Translations under genes and position numbers: made by a program
Shown: piece by piece, positions 60,901 through 64,000 of the stretch
Layout: every line of letters begins with the position of its first letter
Position numbering within the stretch: the first letter of the stretch is position 1
NCBI GenBank assembly: GCA_019695185.1
Contig: JAIBAN010000033.1
Location: 1 to 64,000, forward strand
Length of the DNA stretch: 64,000 nt
Origin: Blastocatellia bacterium
GTDB taxonomy: Bacteria > Acidobacteriota > Blastocatellia > Chloracidobacteriales > Chloracidobacteriaceae
Direction of reading: 5' to 3'
Notes under the pieces: generated by a model
Told to the model about the DNA's origin: nothing
The model's database searches: none
The model's input: only the letters and a program-made list of their open reading frames with translations

Positions 60901-61569
60901 GTGACTACTCCAGTCAATTCATTGATTCAAAATGATTTCGATTTTTCCATTCGGGTTCGGGCCTCAGCGGGTCCGGTCGCGCTCCGGCTGCATTCCTCTG
61001 GTTTTGCCACCGATGAGGAATTTGCCGAACTGTGCCGCACCAACCCCGACCTGAGCATCGAACAAAATGCCAACGGAGAGATTGAACTTATGCCGCCAAC
61101 CGGAGGAGAAACCGGAAACCGCAACTCACTTTTGATTATTTTGTTGGGAACCTGGGCTTTGGCGGATGGAACCGGAAAAACATTCGATTCCTCCACTTTG
61201 TTTAAGCTGCCCAATGGAGCCAAACGCTCACCGGATGCGGCTTGGGTACAGCAAAAACGCATCAATGCTTTAACCGACGCAGAGTGCCTGGGACCTCTGC
61301 CGCTTTGTCCGGATTTCGCCATTGAATTGTGTTCACCAACTGATGATGTCAGAGCCTTGCAGGACAAAATGCAGGAATACACGGAAAACGGCCTTGCCTT
61401 GGGCTGGCTGATTGACCCGGACCGGAAACAGGTTCACATCTATCGTTCCGGACAGACTGTCGAATGTTTGGAAAATCCCGAAAAACTTTCCGGCGAATCT
61501 GTCCTGCCCGGTTTTGAACTGGATTTAGCCAGGGTGCTGGCACCGCTGAAAGACAGAATTGAGAATTGA
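60901..61569 (+). CDS. Uma2-family PD-(D/E)xK nuclease-like protein
   Basis: 222 residues from GTG 60901, with AAGGAGG 6 bases upstream (TTG 60895 would leave no spacer). Family features: MPPTGGETGNRNSLLIILLG, KRSPDAAWVQ, the core CPDFAIELCSPTDDVRALQDKM, and GLALGWLIDPDRKQVHIYR. The PDFAIEL...K arrangement matches the PD-(D/E)xK-like Uma2 (DUF820) group. Uma2 genes are abundant in cyanobacteria and Acidobacteriota; function unknown. Its last codons and TGA stop (R-I-E-N-stop) are formed by GAGAATT repeats. It interrupts the kynurenine gene cluster. Confidence 0.85.
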   Translation: MTTPVNSLIQNDFDFSIRVRASAGPVALRLHSSGFATDEEFAELCRTNPDLSIEQNANGEIELMPPTGGETGNRNSLLIILLGTWALADGTGKTFDSSTLFKLPNGAKRSPDAAWVQQKRINALTDAECLGPLPLCPDFAIELCSPTDDVRALQDKMQEYTENGLALGWLIDPDRKQVHIYRSGQTVECLENPEKLSGESVLPGFELDLARVLAPLKDRIEN

Positions 61570-61716
61570 GAATTGAGAATTGAGAATTGAGAATTGTCCC
61601 CCAGGCTTGAAAACAAAAAGTGATTTGTTTTTTCTTGGACGAGCTTCAGGGAAAGTCAAAAGTGCTTGAGCACAAGGGGCAGAACAGTAATTCTCAATTC
61701 TCAATTCTCAATTCTC
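61558..61716. repeat. Paired GAGAATT / AATTCTC arrays
   Basis: Five GAGAATT units from 61558 to 61596, the first of which encode the Uma2 C-terminus and stop, and four inverted AATTCTC units at 61690-61716. The spacer is about 93 bases. The following AAAGGA is an intact ribosome site for the dioxygenase gene. Confidence 0.92.
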
Positions 61717-61728
61717 CAAAGGAATCTT

Positions 61729-62253
61729 ATGGCCAAACTTGCCACGTTGAATTTCAAACAATGGATTGATGAGCATCGCCATCTGCTCAAACCGCCGGTG
61801 GGCAATGCCCAAATTTGGAAGGACCGGGAATTTATGGTGACGGTGGTGGGCGGTCCCAACAGCCGGAAGGATTACCATATTGACCCAGGTGAAGAGTTTT
61901 TCTACCAGATGGAAGGCGACATGACGCTCAAAATCGTCGAGGACGGTGAGCACCGCGATTTGCCGATTCGGGAAGGCGAGATTTTCTTGCTGCCGCCCAT
62001 GGTGCCGCACTCTCCGCAACGAGGGCCAAATACGATTGGCCTGGTGATTGAGCGCATCCGCCGCGAAGACGAACAGGACCAGTTTCAGTGGTACTGCGAA
62101 GGTTGTGGGGCAGTGTTGCACAATGTGGCGGTTCATGTGACCGACATTGTGACCCAGCTCAAACCCGTTTTTGACGCTTTCTGGGCAAACCAGGAAGCCC
62201 GGACCTGCAAACATTGCGGCGCGATAATGGAACCACCTTCACCACCAAAGTAA
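61729..62253 (+). CDS. nbaC: 3-hydroxyanthranilate 3,4-dioxygenase
   Basis: 174 residues from ATG 61729 with AAAGGA just upstream. Cupin metal ligands are seen in DYHIDPGEEFFYQMEGDM (His and Glu) and MVPHSPQR (His). The C-terminal WYCEGCGA and CKHCGA pairs form the rubredoxin-like iron site typical of bacterial enzymes. It opens the 3-hydroxyanthranilate ring to 2-amino-3-carboxymuconate semialdehyde (ACMS). Its neighbours supply the next step (ACMS decarboxylase) and the preceding one (kynureninase). Confidence 0.95.
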   Translation: MAKLATLNFKQWIDEHRHLLKPPVGNAQIWKDREFMVTVVGGPNSRKDYHIDPGEEFFYQMEGDMTLKIVEDGEHRDLPIREGEIFLLPPMVPHSPQRGPNTIGLVIERIRREDEQDQFQWYCEGCGAVLHNVAVHVTDIVTQLKPVFDAFWANQEARTCKHCGAIMEPPSPPK

Positions 62254-62254
62254 C

Positions 62255-62364
62255 GAGGACTGAGGACTGAGGACTGAGTCGTAGAAAAAAGTAGGGCAAA
62301 TAGCCAGACTTTGCCTTGAATCAAGGGTTTAAATCTCAGTCCTCAGTCCTCAGTCCTCAGTCCT
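62255..62364. repeat. Paired GACTGAG / CTCAGTC arrays
   Basis: Three GACTGAG units at 62255-62278, the first base shortly after the dioxygenase stop, and four inverted CTCAGTC units at 62335-62364. The 56-base spacer is unrelated to the other spacers. The array ends 3 bases before ATG 62368, leaving no ribosome site. Confidence 0.92.
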
Positions 62365-62367
62365 ATT

Positions 62368-63387
62368 ATGAAAGTCATTGACCTCCACACCCACATTCTT
62401 CCCGAAAACTGGCCTGACCTGAAGGCCCGTTACGGCTATGGCGGCTGGCCCAGGCTGGAGCACGTGGGACCCTGCCAGGCCAAAATCATGATTGACGACC
62501 GGTTTTTCCGGGCGATTGAGGGCAATTGCTGGGACCCGCAAATTCGGGTCAAGGACTGTGACCAGGCCGGTGTCACAATGCAGGTACTGTCAACCGTCCC
62601 GGTCATGTTCAGCTATTGGGCCAAGCCCCAGGATGCCTATGACCTCTCCCGGTATCTCAATGACCACATTGCTGGCATTGTCCGGCAATGGCCGGACCGG
62701 TTTCTGGGGTTGGGTACCATTCCCATGCAGGACCCGGAACTGGCCATCCGCGAAATGAAGCGGTGTGTCCGCGATTTGGGATTGCAGGGCGTGCAAATTG
62801 GAAGCCACGTCAACGACTGGAATCTGGACCAGCCGGAACTGTTCCCGATTTTTCAGGAGGCTTCAAAAAACAATGTGGCGGTGTTTATTCATCCCTGGGA
62901 TATGGTCGGACGCGAACGGATGCCGCAGTATTTTCTGCCGTGGCTGGTCGGAATGCCCGCCGAAGGCTCGCTGGCTATTTGCTCGATGATTTTTGGCGGC
63001 GTGTTTGAGCGGTTGCCGCAACTGCGGGTTTGTTTTGCGCATGGGGGCGGGGCATTTCCGTTTACCTTGGGCCGGATTCACAAGGGCTGGGAAGCCCGTC
63101 CGGATTTGTGCCAGATTCATATCACACAACCGCCCCGAACCTATCTGCCGCAGATTTACGTGGATTCACTGGTGCATGACCCGGACGCACTCCGGTTTTT
63201 GCTTAAAACCTTTGGTGACAACCGGGTGGTGCTTGGGTCGGATTATCCGTTTCCGTTGGGGGAAGCCGTGCCGGGCAACCTGATTCGTTCAATGGAGGAC
63301 CTGGACGAATCCACTAAAAAGAAACTGCTGTACGGAACCGCCGCCGAATTTCTGGGAATCAAAAAAGAACCGCAGTTTTGGGATTAA
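62368..63387 (+). CDS. nbaD: 2-amino-3-carboxymuconate-6-semialdehyde decarboxylase (ACMSD)
   Basis: 339 residues of the amidohydrolase superfamily. Zinc ligands are visible: DLHTHILPE at the N-terminus (HxH), VFIHPWDMVG, and GSDYPFPLGE (Asp). The FAHGGGAFPFTLGRI segment is an ACMSD hallmark. It decarboxylates ACMS to 2-aminomuconate semialdehyde, steering carbon away from quinolinate and NAD. It is co-directional with the dioxygenase upstream and kynureninase downstream. The start codon directly follows a CTCAGTC array. Confidence 0.95.
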   Translation: MKVIDLHTHILPENWPDLKARYGYGGWPRLEHVGPCQAKIMIDDRFFRAIEGNCWDPQIRVKDCDQAGVTMQVLSTVPVMFSYWAKPQDAYDLSRYLNDHIAGIVRQWPDRFLGLGTIPMQDPELAIREMKRCVRDLGLQGVQIGSHVNDWNLDQPELFPIFQEASKNNVAVFIHPWDMVGRERMPQYFLPWLVGMPAEGSLAICSMIFGGVFERLPQLRVCFAHGGGAFPFTLGRIHKGWEARPDLCQIHITQPPRTYLPQIYVDSLVHDPDALRFLLKTFGDNRVVLGSDYPFPLGEAVPGNLIRSMEDLDESTKKKLLYGTAAEFLGIKKEPQFWD

Positions 63388-63423
63388 ATCGAACTGGTTG
63401 CATTCGTCATGTTTTTTCATTTC

Positions 63424-63505
63424 ACCGCAGAGGCGCAGAGTTTTCGCAGAGTTCTTTATTGTTTTTCTCTGCGTTGCCTCTGCGCCCCCTTGCGCCTCTG
63501 CAGTG
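63424..63505. repeat. Second copy of the CCGCAGAGGCGCAGAG element
   Basis: CACCGCAGAGGCGCAGAGTT with TTTTCGCAGAG at 63424-63452, then a loop and inverted TCTCTGCG...GCCTCTGCG words to 63505. It matches the element at 56056-56165. It lies between the ACMSD and kynureninase genes. Confidence 0.8.
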
Positions 63506-63523
63506 AAAAAATAGAAATCATCC

Positions 63524-64000
63524 ATGATACATTTTCAAAACACTGAATCATTCGCTTTGCAGCTTGACCGCGAAGACCCGTTAGCCGGATTTCGGGAACA
63601 GTTTCATTTCCCGCCGCTCGGAACTGCCGCCGACCCGTTGATTTATTTCTGTGGCAATTCACTTGGACTCCAACCCAAAGGCACCAAAGCCGCCGTGGTG
63701 GCGGAACTGGATGACTGGGCAGAGTTGGGAGTCCACGGGCATTTCAAGGAACGGTTGCCCTGGGTGTCGTTTGAGGAAACTCTGTTGGGGCCAATGGCCG
63801 AACTGGTGGGGGCCTTGCCGGAGGAAATCGCCATTATGAATGGCCTGACGGTCAATCAGCATTTGCTCATGGTGTCGTTTTACCGGCCAACCAGGGAGCG
63901 CTTCAAAATTCTGATGGAAACCGGCGCATTTCCCTCGGACCAGTATGCCGTCCAAAGTCAGGTCCGGTTTCATGGTTTCGACCCGCAGGAGGCCATTATC
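63524..64000 (+). CDS. kynU: Kynureninase, 5' part (runs off the window end)
   Basis: 159 codons from ATG 63524, open to the last base. The N-terminal kynureninase pattern is seen: LDREDPLAGFREQFHFP, IYFCGNSLGLQPKG, WAELGVHGHF, and NGLTVNQHLLMVSFYRPT. The family is PLP-dependent and splits kynurenine or 3-hydroxykynurenine to (3-hydroxy)anthranilate and alanine. The PLP lysine would lie beyond the window. It closes the link from tryptophan breakdown to the 3-hydroxyanthranilate genes upstream. Confidence 0.9.
   Translation, partial: MIHFQNTESFALQLDREDPLAGFREQFHFPPLGTAADPLIYFCGNSLGLQPKGTKAAVVAELDDWAELGVHGHFKERLPWVSFEETLLGPMAELVGALPEEIAIMNGLTVNQHLLMVSFYRPTRERFKILMETGAFPSDQYAVQSQVRFHGFDPQEAII

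Overview
The window looks like chromosomal DNA from a Gram-negative (diderm) member of the Acidobacteriota, probably close to Blastocatellia. The clues are a VWFA protein of the acidobacterial type (34689-36008), an Oar-like TonB-dependent receptor with an N-terminal carboxypeptidase-regulatory-like domain, Uma2 and TPR proteins, Lol-like lipoprotein-trafficking genes, and a GC content in the mid-50s by eye. I see no rRNA, tRNA, transposase, phage gene or CRISPR array.

Layout. 1-8.8 kb: ClpA with a shortened N domain, a PQQ-propeller lipoprotein, xseB / FHA protein / ispA, then a TPR-thioredoxin gene whose active site reads W-TGA-G-P-C and is followed by a SECIS-like hairpin: a probable selenoprotein that simple ORF calling truncates. 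8.8-14 kb (minus): two LolA-like carriers, a small membrane protein, an ABC ATPase, a permease and a lipoprotein, together a plausible Lol-type system. 14-19 kb: MutL, an MltD-like transglycosylase, iron superoxide dismutase. 19-22 kb: an XPB-type helicase and a Bax1 (DUF790) nuclease. 22-34 kb: PBP4-type carboxypeptidase, three zinc-ribbon membrane paralogues, MltG, a large TPR protein, an oxidoreductase, a peptide-binding lipoprotein, NagZ and MtnA. 34-38 kb: VWFA protein and PurL. 38.6-45.2 kb (plus): exported protein, TonB receptor, ABC ATPase and permease with a His-rich loop, and two DUF3299 proteins, a likely metal-acquisition locus. 45.2-47.1 kb (minus): four more zinc-ribbon membrane paralogues. 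47-56 kb: proteins of unknown function, a heptosyltransferase-like GT9 coupled to a Trm112-like protein, two MacB-type permeases, a four-helix-bundle protein with a tandemly duplicated 5' end, and a serine hydrolase. 56-60 kb: TonB-C-like protein, SPOR-SpoIID protein, zinc-ribbon membrane protein. 60.4-64 kb: 2-aminomuconate deaminase-like protein, Uma2, 3-hydroxyanthranilate dioxygenase, ACMS decarboxylase and the start of kynureninase, i.e. a kynurenine / 3-hydroxyanthranilate degradation cluster.

The most unusual large-scale feature is the intergenic DNA. Most gaps hold tandem arrays of a short unit, usually 7 bp (GACTGAG, GGTTCAG, GAGAATT, AAAACTC, GCGATTT, GTAAATG, GAAAGCT), sometimes 8, 9 or 12 bp. 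They often occur as a head-to-head pair: one array right after a stop codon and its reverse complement just before the next start codon, with an unrelated spacer between. Several arrays abut start codons that lack a Shine-Dalgarno sequence, and some run into coding sequence. They resemble the short tandemly repeated repetitive (STRR) heptamers of cyanobacteria in size, but I do not recognise this paired arrangement.
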